Made by a program: the position numbers and the translations under genes. This document shows positions 1 through 14,405 of a stretch of 64,000 nt of DNA, in pieces (positions within the stretch are counted from its first letter, which is position 1; every line of letters begins with the position of its first letter). The notes below the pieces were generated by a model. That model was not told where the DNA came from, did no database searches, and saw only the letters and a program-made list of their open reading frames with translations. This DNA comes from Doris montereyensis (Eukaryota; Mollusca; Gastropoda; Nudibranchia; Dorididae), in assembly GCA_037039925.1 (NCBI GenBank), contig JAXRKP010000932.1, positions 90,001 to 154,000 on the forward strand, written 5' to 3'.

Positions 1-1137
1 ATTAGAACTTGTGGTCAAGTTTTAGTATTCACATATGAATTAGAACTTGTGGTCAAGTTTTAGTATTCACATATGAATTAGAACTTGGTCAAGTTTTAGT
101 ATTCATATGAATTAGAACTTATGGTCAAGTATTCACATATGAATTAGAACTTATGGTCAAGTTTTAGTATTCACATATGAATTAGAACTTATGGTCAAGT
201 TTTAGTATTCATATGAATCAGAACTTATGGTCAAGTTTTAGTATTCACATATGAATCAGAATTTATGGTCAAGTTTTAGTATTCACATATGAATTAGAAC
301 TAATGGTCAAGTTTTAGTATTCACATATGAATCAGAACTTATGGTCAAGTTTTAGTATTCACATATGAATTAGAACTTATGGTCAAGTTTTAGTATTCAC
401 ATATGAATTAGAACTTATGGTCAAGTTTTAGTATTCACATATGAATTAGAACTTATGGTCAAGTTTTAGTATTCACATATGAATTAGAACTTATGGTCAA
501 GTTTTAGTATTCACATATATGAATTAGAACTTGTGGTCAAGTTTTAGTATTCACATATGAATTAGAACTTATGGTCAAGTTTTAGTATTCACATATGAAT
601 TAGAACTTATGGTCAAGTTTTAGTATTCACATATGAATTGAAATTAGAACATTGAATTGGAACTCAAGAATTTTAGTATTCACATATGAATTAGAACTTG
701 TGGTCAAGTTTTAGTAACATATGAATTAGAACTTATGGTCAAGTTTTAGTATTCACATGAATTAGAACTTATGGTCAAGTTTTAGTATTCATATATGAAT
801 TGGAACTTGTGGTCAAGTTTTAGTATTCACATATGAATTAGAACTTATGGTCAAGTTTTAGTATTCACATATGAATTAGAACTTATGGTCAAGTTTTAGT
901 ATTCACATATGAATTAGAACTTATGGTCAAGTTTTAGTATTCACATATGAATTAGAACTTATGGACGAATTTTAGTATTCACATATGAATTAGAACTTGT
1001 GGTCAAGTTTTAGTATTCACATATGAATTAGAACTTGTGGTCAAGTTTTAGTATTCACATATGAATTAGAACGTATGGACAGAGTTTACTATTCACTTAC
1101 AAATTAGAACTTATGGACAAGGTTTAGTTTTCACGTA
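1..1137. repeat. 38-bp tandem satellite, about 30 copies
   Basis: A 38-bp unit beginning ATTAGAACTTATGGTCAAG and ending TTCACATATGA repeats head to tail from the first base, so the array continues past the left edge. Copies differ by point changes (GTGG/ATGG) and small deletions, mostly in CACATATGA. The last two copies near 1060-1137 are the most diverged, as expected at an array edge. It lies in an intron of the neurexin gene. Confidence 0.95.
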
Positions 1138-1200
1138 ACGGCTGCATGGTCTGCATGCTTACCATATTTCAGTTGGGGATACAACTACACCGATACGCGG

Positions 1201-2020
1201 GAGAAGAAATGAAATTATATTTTGGTGTGGAAAGTGGAAGAAAAGAGGGAGAAGAAATGAAATTATATTTTGGTGTGGAAAGTGGAAGAAAAGAGGGACA
1301 AGAAATGAAATTATATTTTGGTGTGGAAAGTTGAAGAAAAGAGGAGGACAAGAAAGAAATTATATTTTGGTGTGGAAAGTTGAAGAGGGACAAGAAATGA
1401 AATTATATTTTGGTGTGGAAAGTTGAAGAAAAGAGGGAGAAAGAAATGAAATTATATTTTGGTGTGGAAAGTTGAAGAAAGAGGGACAAGAAATGAAATT
1501 ATATTTTGGTGTGGAAAGTTGAAGAAAAGAGGGAGAAGAAATGAAATTATATTTTGGTGTGGAAAGTTGAAGAAAAGAGGGACAAGAAATGAAATTATAT
1601 TTTGGTGTGGAAAGTTGAAGAAAAGAGGGAGAAGAAATGAAATTATATTTTTGTGTGGAAAGTTGAAGAAAAGAGGGAGAAGAAATGAAATTATATTTTG
1701 GTGTGGAAAGTTGAAGAAAAGAGGGAGAAGAAATGAAATTATATTTTGGTGTGGAAAGTTGAAGAAAAGAGGGAGAAGAAATGAAACTATATTTTGGTGT
1801 GGAAAGTTGAAGAAAAGAGGGAGAAGAAATGAAATTATATTTTGGTGTGGAAAGTTGAAGAAAAGAGGGACAAGAAATGAAACTATATTTTGGTGTGAAA
1901 AAGTTGAAGAAAAGAGGGAGAAGAAATGAAATTATATTTTGGTGTGAAAAGTGGAAGAAAAGAAGGAGAAGAAATGAAATTATATTTTTGTGAAAAGTGA
2001 AAAGTGTGAAAAGTGGAAAA
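1201..2020. repeat. 48-bp minisatellite (GA-rich), about 17 copies
   Basis: The unit contains GAAATGAAATTATATTTTGG and GTGTGGAAAGTTGAAGAAAA and recurs every 48 bp in the central part. Because 48 is a multiple of three, any stop-free frame stays open: about 150 codons on + and 240 on - are open with a 16-residue period. These are by-products of the repeat, not genes. Copies decay at both ends, and the right end merges into GA-rich sequence. Confidence 0.93.
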
Positions 2021-2028
2021 AAGGGAGA

Positions 2029-2262
2029 AGAAGATGCATACAAAACTAATAAAGGGGAAGGCCAAGGAGGAAGAGGAGGATAAGAGGACATTGTGGGCTT
2101 GAAGGAAGAAGAAGAAGAAGAAAGAGAAGAAGGATATGAAGATGAAGAAGAAGAGAAGAGGAGAAGAGAGGAGGTGAGTGAAGAGGATGAGGAGAAGAGG
2201 AGAAGATGAAGGTTGAAGAGAGGGAGAAAAGGGGTGTAAAAGAGAAGAAAGAGAGAGATCTA
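2029..2262. repeat. GA/AAG purine-rich low-complexity tract
   Basis: An almost purely purine stretch (GAAGAAGAAG, GAGGAGAAG) directly follows the 48-bp minisatellite. No coding or RNA signal is seen. Confidence 0.85.
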
Positions 2263-2913
2263 GTTTTGATATTTTGCATGTTAAGTTTTCAACTCAAAGA
2301 GAAGAAAAGAAAAGAAATAAATATAATCCACTTTTTATCAGGCTTTCGTTTGCTTGCTTCTTTTTTTAAAACTTTATTGTGGCCTTTCCCCCACATTACT
2401 AGGAACATATTGAAATCATTTGTATGACTTTATTTGTTTTCAAGACTGTACACCATTTTGACTATTAATCAAATAAGCTATTATTGGTAGAGGAACTATT
2501 TCAAGTCTTGAAAGAAATGTACGAAATATTGTTTTACAATGATGAGAATGCTATAAAATTCTTTCTGGATTATTTTCTCACGTAATGTTTTTTTCTTTTG
2601 TCTTCAAGATTTTCATTTTCATCAGAATGAAAACTGACTTTTGTATTCGTTGACTTTAAGCAATAGCAATTTATCACTTTGTTCAAGACAAATTCAGTTT
2701 TCTCTTAAAATTTTTTCCCCTATAAAATGTTGATTATTTTGATTGAAGCTTTGTTTAAAAGTGATATCATATTGTTTTCGAATACAAAATGATACCATGA
2801 CTTGTTAAATATTTGACTTTACTTACTATTTCATTACCAAATCTGCCAATTACTGCATGTGTATAATGTCATAATCAAACGAAAGGTGTATAGCGTTATT
2901 TATTTGTTCTCAG

Positions 2914-5729
<2,816 letters not shown>

Positions 5730-8700
5730 ATGAGTATGTGTGTATGTGTGTGTGTGTGTCCAGCTTTTGATAATGTTTTTGAATTATTGAGCACTAGGAC
5801 TAAGCAAAACAGTGCTGAAAAGCTGCTAAAGACTAGGTCGACAAGATATAGCTTCTATAAGATTCTGTTAAGCCGCTTTTGCATGTGAACTTTGCAACAT
5901 GGCTCTAAGATAAGTAGCTGGACCCACAGATCTTAGTCATAGAATAATTAACCTATCAAAATACTATTAATTGCTCATCTAGCGGAGAGAATGAAAAACT
6001 AATAACAGGATAATATTTGACTCTTTGCTTAGTGGTTATGCATATCGTTTCATGATAGACAAAAAATCCGATGCTTACCTAAAAATAATCGGTGGTGCTT
6101 ATTATTTATAAACACTAGATCTAGCTTCTGTAGTTTTCTCTGCTTTAGTATTACATTAAGAAAGGAGTGAAAGTAGAAATACCAAGTTTCCCAGCATTGT
6201 TTTAACTTAAGATCATCCATCCTACTATCAATGCATTTGATCACTGAACCGTGAAGATATTGAAGTGGTTAACATGTCAACGCAAAATGAGTTCAATGAT
6301 AACATTTCATTTTTTATCCATGAATATTACAATGTTACGTGTCACCTCGTAACATTGATTGTATTACCGTTCATTAATAAAATGAATGTCGGGGGAATAG
6401 TTTCCCTTGTTTCTGAGACCTATTGGATGAAATAGATGTACAATATTAATGGTGCTGTTCATCGGTTCTTGATGTGATCTTTCAGGCGTGACTTTGTCTG
6501 TTCATCTCTATATATAGTCATGCTGACTTATTTATCAAGTGTGATTGGGTTGCGAATTTATTAATGAACTTATTATTTTGTGTCTCAAATTATTATGATA
6601 ACAAGATTACTCTATCACATTTGCAAATACATGTATATAATATGTGTTACATGATAAAAACAAAAACATTACCAGGATATATTGAATGTAATTAAAATGA
6701 TAACTTTATTCAAAACTTACTAACATGGATGTCAATATGAACATAGATTTAGCAAAAAACATTCACATATGGACAGTGAAAATTTGTACCCAATGTAATT
6801 AACGGGGCACATCCGATCGCCAAAGAGTTAAACCGGAGAGGGACAGGAAAGCCGCAAGACCCACAGTTGACCCTGAAGCCAACTGAGGCCATAAGCAACA
6901 TTGTCGTCATTCCATTAGCTCTCTCTGAGCTTGAACGACCCATGTCCCATTATAAAGAAAAAGACAGTGAAGATAAGTAGACCTCCCACCTCCCAATCCC
7001 CATAAAACCAAAAAGATAGAAATTCTTTACCTGCCTTTTCAAAGTTTATCTCAACTTATTAGAAAATTTTTATTTATATTGTTTATTGTTTTGAAAGTAT
7101 CTTTGAATTGGTGTATCCCTCCACATATGCTTGTTTCTGTACATAGAACCATGCAATAATTTACTAAGTTCTTATTTAAAGCAAGATAAAATAATGTAAA
7201 ACATTTAACTCTACCACGCATGTACGAATTTGAGAACTTTTTGGTTTCATGAAATGAAAAGACAGTAGTATAAATATAGTAGCTCCCTCTAACACATTCT
7301 GCTAAAAGTTGTAATATGCAACAACAAAAACTTTCCAAAACAAAACAAGAAACAATAGCATATTAAAGAAAAAAGGTTGAAGATGTGACAGTTGGTAAAA
7401 AAAACTTGGTTTTCAGATTCTAGCCAAATGTTGCGATGCATCTATTTGTCCTCAGGAATCTTAAACACTGTTGAAAAGGATTTGAAATTTTGATATTTTA
7501 ATTTTTGAACAAATGGTATGTTATCCACTCAATTCTTATCCATCATACAGGTATGAGAGACTTTAATCCATCAATTTTAAAGCAATAAAAATATGAACAT
7601 TTCAAGCAACCCGTGCAAATAAATTTCTGGTCACCGCAAAATTAATGGGAAAAAAGGAAATAAAAGAGGTCATATTTCCTTTTCTGTTTTTTGTTTTACA
7701 ATTTTTGCCAATGCAGAACATCTTTTTTGTATAGATTATCCATTATTGCAAATTGACGAGTATTATGTTATGAATAAGAGTTTCACACCTGCAAATCCAT
7801 GGAAATGTCAAAGAGATTTATTTAATAGGTAAATGTGGTTTCACCATGGCCATTGTTTGTCCTCGTCACCCAGTCACATGAACTCTATTTCCATATCATC
7901 CTCGCATTTCCTCTAGCAATAGTTGTCTATCAATGTTCTTAAGAATTTTCATAAGAAACATTTCAGCGTTATAACATCATAATATTATATGGTAATTTGC
8001 CATTTAACATAAATTTGACCTTTTCTCTCAACTATCAGGTGCGAGAGGTAAGATGTCAGTCAAAGCTGTCACATCTGATCTCTCTGTCCATTTCTTGCTT
8101 AAAATTTTAATCAACTTGCAATTTCAGTCAAAGCAAAATGATGCGTTTGTACATTTTTTTCCCCCATGTAATTTACAGTCATCCTATTTGAGTGAAATAA
8201 AAATGATCGGATCAACATTATGATTGTAATGATTTGTCATCATCTTTCTACCTCACCATCCATTTAGCCTCTTTGAATTTGCATCGAAGTGTAAAAAATG
8301 TGTTTTGCCTAATCTTGAGGTATGACAAATTGCTTCACTTGTTCATCCAAATTCCCATTTCATAAAGTTTTAAGTTTAAGATTCTATTGCGTAGTCATGT
8401 TCATGTTTTTATTTTGGTGGATTTTTTTTGTTAGGATTCCTTTCTTCATAAGTAACTCTATTGCATGGAATTCATAAATATAACTCTATCGCATGGAATT
8501 CATAAATGTAACAGGCCACGATTTCTGCATGGAATTAGATAGTTGAATTTAAAATTTATATCATTATTACTTTGCGGAGAATTGCTGGCATCGATGTCGT
8601 GCTTTTTATAGAGAACTTGATGTGGATGCTGCTGACATTTTGCTCGGACTAGGAATAAGCTTGACAAATACACGTTGGAAATGGAAAGATGATGGTGGCC

Positions 8701-9006
8701 AAACGTTTGAGAGAAAATGATCTTGAAAATACTTACAAAAGATTATGTCACCATTGTCACCATAGTAATAATGAGTTTTTTTTTATAAAAAAAAATATTT
8801 TAAATTTTCTTTTATAACTTACAATTTATATCCTTTGGTATGAATCGTAATAAATTATAAAGACATGTTTTAACTAATGTTTGTACTTTGTCCATCCAAA
8901 CTAGTTTTAGGATTAAGTTTTATTTTCTTCCCTCTATCAGATTATGCTTTAAAAGGGAGAGTTGTTTCCCCCTGAATGCATGTATTGTTCATCAATTATT
9001 GAAGTC

Positions 9007-9050
9007 CCTAGATCACCTTAGATGTTGATGTGGGTAAAATCAAATCAAAA
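9007..9050 (+). mobile_element. 5'-truncated SINE family D insertion with 16-bp TSD
   Basis: A 44-bp fragment matching the 3' end of family D (GATCACCTTAG...GGGTAAAATCAAATC) is bracketed by an exact direct repeat, ATCAATTATTGAAGTC, at 8991-9006 and 9051-9066. The repeat is a target-site duplication. Severe 5' truncation plus a TSD is the mark of LINE-driven target-primed reverse transcription. Confidence 0.85.
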
Positions 9051-10013
9051 ATCAATTATTGAAGTCAGTAGTGTTTTATTTCTCTTGTAGAAATTCAGAT
9101 TTTAAATACAATTCTTTTCTAAAGTATTTCATAAAACTGTTTGACAAATCAATGGATTCAGTTGGCCCATGTTGAGAATGTTATTGTTTTCAGGAGTTTT
9201 AACTTTGTATTTGTGAACAAATTCTTCAAAATGATTGATTATGATTTATATGAATATGAGACGTAGAATCTATAAATCACATTAAAGATGCCAACATTTT
9301 ATATGTTGTTTTTTGTTACTTTATGAAATTTAATTTTATTTGCTTTTGGCTTGTTTGATTTTCCATTTGTCAGATATATTTTTAAAATAAATTTTGATGA
9401 ATAATGTGATGAACACTTGTGTATATCCTGATAGTTGAATGCTTTTCTAAACAGAGAAATAAATTGTCAACACGATGTGTTAACAATTATATTAGTGCCG
9501 TACATTTATGTGGATCGCTACGAAAACTTTGTAAGTTGTGTTGTATATTATCTTGTCTTATAAATACTTACTTAAAGTATCTCTTTCTGCATTGGTCAAA
9601 TTATAATTTTAACCTTCTTGACTATTTTTTTCTGTGTTTGCTTTATATATTAATACTGATTTTGTTAATAATAATAGTTAAAGAAAATGTAATATTGAAT
9701 TCAATTTTATTTCAAATAACATTTCAATTTTATTCCAAAGTAAAAAAAATGTATGAATGGGTTTACTACAACTTACTGATGTATGTTTATTTATGTATGT
9801 TTGTGATACTAATCCTCAATGTGTTTCAAAAGAATTTGAAAGAAAGTGATAATATGTGTTGCTCATGCTTGGGTCGCAGTGTGGAAGTGGAAGGAAGGCT
9901 GGCTGTCATCGCAGATGTATCACACATGGCAATAGAATGTTGATTGTTTGCCCGATGTAATATTATGTTCTTTTATGATACATGTATATGAAGCATGTCT
10001 TGTAACATATTAA

Positions 10014-10019
10014 AATAAA
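10014..10019 (+). terminator. Candidate polyadenylation signal AATAAA (neurexin)
   Basis: A canonical AATAAA lies at the end of the AT-rich region downstream of neurexin, about 170 bp before the first intergenic SINE. Whether it is used is not known. Confidence 0.4.
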
Positions 10020-10189
10020 TCCAAAACATATTGCGGCTTGTGTTTTGTAAATTTATCTATTCTCTCTTCCTTTTTTTTTTTTACCAGCGTGATAAGAACG
10101 TTTAAATCTAGAAAGTTGTAGATCTAGGAGACCAGCAGCATGAACTGTCTCTGTCAGTGAATATAACCGCTAGGAATGATTGGATTATG

Positions 10190-10432
10190 GCATCCATGGC
10201 CCAGTGGCTAGGCTGCCGGACTGGGGATCATGAAGTCCCTGGTTTGAATCCTAGCAACCCTAGGTCCGACGTTGTGTTCCTTGCGAAAGACACTTAACAC
10301 GCATTGTCCCCACTCTACCCAGATGCAAATGGGTACAAGCACTATCTTCGGAGTTAAAATCCTGCGTCAGACTGTAATAGCATCCTGGCCAGGAGGCGAT
10401 TATTATCACCTGGTACGGTTCCCACAAGAGAA
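10190..10432 (+). mobile_element. tRNA-derived SINE, family A
   Basis: It has a box-A-like head (CAGTGGCTAGGCTGC) and box-B-like GGTTTGAATCC, then GTTGTGTTCCTTGCGAAAG, CCCAGATGCAAATGGGTACA and GATTATTATCACCTGGTACG. A near full-length copy at 30.17 kb and partial copies at 12.0, 18.3, 22.8 and 61.1 kb align to it. Confidence 0.85.
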
Positions 10433-10460
10433 CTTTTCTTCCTTTTTTATTCTTTCTTTT

Positions 10461-11089
10461 TTAACTAATGATATTGGATTTCTACGAAGGACCTTTTGAA
10501 ACTAATGATATTGGATTTCTACGAAGGACCTTTTGAAACTAATGATATTGGATTTGTACGAAGGACCTTTTGAAACTAATGATTGGATTTCTACGAAGGA
10601 CCTTTTGAAACTAATGATATTGGATTTCTACGAAGGACCTTTTGAAACTAATGATATTGGATTTGTACGAAGGACCTTTTGAAACTAATGATATTGGATT
10701 TGTACGAAGGACCTTTGAAACTAATGATATTGGATTTGTACGAAGGACTTTTTTGAAACTAATGATTGGATTTGTACGAAGGACCTTTTGAAACTAATGA
10801 TATTGGATTTGTACGAAGGACCTTTTGAAACTAATGATATTGGATTTGTACGAAGGACCTTTTGAAACTAATGATATTGGATTTGTACGAAGGACCTTTT
10901 GAAACTAATGATATTGGATTTGTACGAAGGACCTTTTGAAACTAATGATATTGGATTTGTACGAAGGACCTTTGAAACTAATGATATTGGATTTGTAACG
11001 AAGGACCTTTTGAAACTAATGATTGGATTTGAAACTAATGAAGGACCTTTTGAAACTAATGATATTGGATTTGTACGAAGGACCTTTTG
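10461..11089. repeat. 37-bp minisatellite, about 17 copies
   Basis: The unit is GAAACTAATGATATTGGATT plus TGTACGAAGGACCTTTT (37 bp). A minority of copies lack six bases (reading ATGATTGG) or carry single-base slips. It begins at the 3' end of a family A SINE. Confidence 0.95.
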
Positions 11090-11264
11090 AAATTTAATTT
11101 TGTCCTTTTTCGTCACTTTCGACATGCACCTTGCCTTACTGTTTGTCTACAGCTTATCAATGCAAGCAGTCTTATATTTGTCTATGGGAGTGACTGGCAA
11201 TTGAAAAAAAAAGAAAAGAATAATAAATCCAATGGGACTGAAAATGGGACAGCACATTAATCCG

Positions 11265-11386
11265 TGCTCTCTCTCTCTCTCCCTCCCTCGCCTCTCTCCT
11301 CTCTCTCTCTCCCTCCCTCCCCTCGCTTTCTCTCTCTCCCTCCCTCCCCCTTGCTCTCTCTCTCCCTCCCCCTCCCTCCTCCCTCC

Positions 11387-11468
<82 letters not shown>
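11265..11468. repeat. (CT)n microsatellite and CT/CCT low-complexity tract
   Basis: Interrupted CTCTCC/CCCTCC sequence up to about 11395 is followed by a perfect CT run to 11468. Leu-Ser and Glu-Arg frames here are artefacts. Confidence 0.95.
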
Positions 11469-11469
<1 letters not shown>

Positions 11470-11976
11470 ACAAATAAAAAGAAGGAAGAGTCAAACACAT
11501 ACATGGAGGAAATCTGGAATATTTTATCTACTCTATTAATTATATAATATTATTTGCAGACATATATGATTTTTTATTTATATATACAGGCCCAAAATGG
11601 TAGTTAAAACATTGATTCACAGTCTCATTTCAAATATGTTATATTATAATGAAAAATAGAAGCAGCACATTTGTTGCATTTGCAGCAAGAAAGAGATGAA
11701 GATCATATAAAGCCATGAATATATAAATGAAATTCTAATTGTTTCAGTGTTATTATAACTAACTGACTGATCTGATTGCATAGGGACAAAACTTTGAATA
11801 CATTGAATATAAAGGGGTTGGGTTTTTTTTCAATTTGAACATGAAATCAAAAATCATGTTGTCTAAAGTAAGATTTTTGTGTTTATTTCTATATTTTACA
11901 AATTTATAATTTGCAAACTGATATCATGAACTGATGAACTTACAAGCGAAAGTACAAGTAACAAGTTCTGACTGTT

Positions 11977-12352
11977 AAGGCCCATGGAGCCAAAGCGTGT
12001 CCTAGTTTTTATAGCAAGAAGCAAAACAGGTGCTAACACTTGTAATGACATTACCTCCTGGACAGGACATCAGTATTAATGTGCTGCATGTCTTACTCCC
12101 CCAGTTGAAAATGTTGGTGTTGCAAATGGAACCAATATCAATATATATATATGTTTCAGTCTCAACAACCGAGACGAACCTAGCAAAGCTTCTTCAGGAA
12201 AGACGCGTAACATTTTCCCCACATGATCCAAGTGCAAATGGATACAAGCACTAGCTTGGCAGTAAGAAAGTGATTATGATCACCTGTTCGGCTTCATGCT
12301 ATAGAAACTGGGATAAGCTCTGGCTCTGTGGGCCTTAATGGCCTTGAAAGTA
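11977..12352. mobile_element. Two partial family A SINE copies, inverted pair
   Basis: 11977-12120 matches the 3' half of family A in reverse (GGCCCATGGAGCC, ACCTCCTGGACAGGAC). 12190-12352 matches the same half forward (GTGCAAATGGATACAAGCAC, GTGGGCCTTAATGGCC). The pair could fold into a hairpin if transcribed. A short AT repeat lies between them. Confidence 0.75.
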
Positions 12353-14091
12353 CTTTCTTTTTTTGTTTTACTTTATGAGCCTGACCTAGTGTAAAATTGA
12401 GTACACCTCTTAAAATATTGATCCATTTAAAGAATAAATATAATTAATATTGTGGTTTCTAAAAAAACATTTTTAAATGCAGAGGGTAAATGTAAAAACA
12501 AAAGAGAGTATACTTAAAACTGAGGTAAACTTTTAACCATGTACATGTATAGAATAAGAAACTTTGATTTTTCCTGTGTGTGAACAATGACTTTATGATG
12601 AATTCACAACACAACAGAGACAGATAATCAAAGCACATAGAATGAATTCATCTCAAAAGCGATCCCATTCAAACATTGCAGACTTCAACAAATGCATTGA
12701 AATAAGTGGCAAAACTGAACTTGGATAACAAAAAGACGACAACAAACGAGTCATTTCATCATTTGCTTTTTGGCACGAAGCAACTGTGTATCACAAAAAG
12801 TACAGAGTTTTGAAACAGGAAACAAAATACACAATTGATATACAGACAACTCATAACTCATGCAAAAAAAAAATTAAGCAAGAAATTAATCGCACTGTTC
12901 GAATGAAAACTAGTAAACACCAAATTTTTAATTTTTGAAAAATAATTTTGGGTGCATAAATCAATCAACAATCACCTAATTTCCATAAGCCACAAACAAC
13001 CTGGAGAAGGCTAGTGGAGGAAAACTTGAAGACAGGAGGTCTTTTGTGGAAGGAATTAACAAGAAATTCCCAAGATAGGAACAAGTGAAAGTCTGTTGTT
13101 CGTGGCCTATATCCTGGTATAAAGTGAAAAGACAATGATGATGAATTTTCATGTTCAAAATATCAAGGCTGACAAAAATGTTTACGATTGCCTGTTGTTG
13201 TTTTTTAAGATATTTTTTGACGATGCATTCACTGCTAATGCTATGTATTGTTGAGAAAACTTCTTACTTTTTTTTAACACTATTGAAAATTTTATAAATG
13301 ATGTATACGAATTTTGATCAGAAAATCAGTAGTAATATTTTCTTCAGCATGAATTCATGTTGATGCTTAAAATTAAAATATTTCAAATATAGCTAGCACC
13401 CCTTGTCCCATTTCCAACTTAAAAAGTAAAATTATATATTGTATAATAATAATAAAGTTAATATTATACATTTTATTTTTATTATTATACATTTAACTAG
13501 AAGAAGCAGACTTGCAGACAGGAACAATCTGAAACATGTTTTCAACTCATTCAACCCTAACACTCATATCATCAGCATGGCTTTTGCTACACTTTGGGCC
13601 TTATGTCAACACTATTGAAAAAAAAAATTCTCTTTGCTCTTGGAAAATAAATTAAATTAACTAAAACATAACAATATACAGAATTGACGAAAGAAAAACT
13701 GTTCTTTTATATAAAACTACAGCTGTCGTAAGATGGGAGTGGGCTCTATAGAGATGAATTATATTGTTATGATTACATAGAAATTACCTAAAATCAATCT
13801 CGCCACTTCTTGAAATGTGAACTTTTAAAAGTGGTAAAAAAATCCCTAGGCCGTCAAGAAGATGGGAGTTCGAGACCTAGGGTTGAGTGAGTTAAGCATG
13901 ACCTTACTCAGTAGGCCCCAAGAGGAAAACCTTTCTACCCCATTGCATTACAAGATCTACTTTGTTTTATGTTGTAGCATAAGTGAGTCAAAAAACACAG
14001 GCGTACATAGTGAGGAATGTACAATGCTTTTACAATGGTACAAAAGGCATCAGGACTCTCTTCTCTTAGCAAACCATACAGCATAACTGTT
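12353..14091. other. Intergenic AT-rich sequence, no feature recognised
   Basis: No exon, RNA gene or repeat family was recognised. Short open stretches here have no splice context or homology I can name. Confidence 0.5.
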
Positions 14092-14405
14092 TGTTTGTTT
14101 GTTTATTGAAATTTACCCTGTCCATCATATGAGGTGATCTCAGAGTGAATGAAGAGGAAACAGAATGATGAAAGAAAAATGAAAGAAGGAAAAAGAAAGG
14201 AGTACAACCAACCAGCAACAAACCCACATGAAGAATAAACAACACTACATCCTGTTACAGAGTTATCATTATAAACGTTGCCATGAAAACTTGTTGCAAT
14301 ACAAGAATCTAAAAAGAAAAAAACCGAGCAAGATGAAGACATAAGTGAAAGAGGGAAAAGAAAGGAGCATGACCTACCAGCATCGCCCACCAACCGTCCA
14401 CATAG
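14092..14405 (+). mobile_element. Family C short interspersed repeat (plus a partial second 3' end)
   Basis: It opens with TTTGTTTGTTTATTGAAATT, then TACCCTGTCCATCATATGAGG, GATCTCAGAGTGAATGAAGA and GGAAAC, and ends with CTACC/ACCAGC and CCACC words. A second 3' half follows at 14340-14405 (CCTACCAGCATCGCCCACC). It matches at least ten other copies in the window. Confidence 0.75.

Larger units (their letters stand above)
5730..10019 (+). other. Probable long 3' UTR of the neurexin gene
   Basis: After the neurexin stop come about 4.3 kb of AT-rich, mostly non-repetitive sequence with no recognised coding exon, up to an AATAAA at 10014-10019. Long 3' UTRs are usual for neuronal adhesion genes, but continuity of the transcript is inference. 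A stop-free stretch of about 177 codons at 9413-9943 has no ATG until its last third, encodes very hydrophobic peptide and has no recognised homologue. Confidence 0.5.

Noticed and set aside
1..1137. CRISPR array
   Set aside because: The repeats are contiguous 38-bp units without unique spacers, in a eukaryotic genome.
6749..6943. Minus-strand 64-codon open stretch in the neurexin 3' UTR
   Set aside because: Short, no splice context, no recognised family; expected by chance.
10190..10270. Functional tRNA gene
   Set aside because: Box-A- and box-B-like words are present but no acceptor stem pairs, and the sequence continues into a dispersed SINE body shared by other copies.
11147..11539. Glu-Arg and Ser-Leu repeat frames
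   Set aside because: Translations of a CT dinucleotide array; the same applies at 28.3-28.8, 35.0-35.3 and 42.3-42.6 kb.
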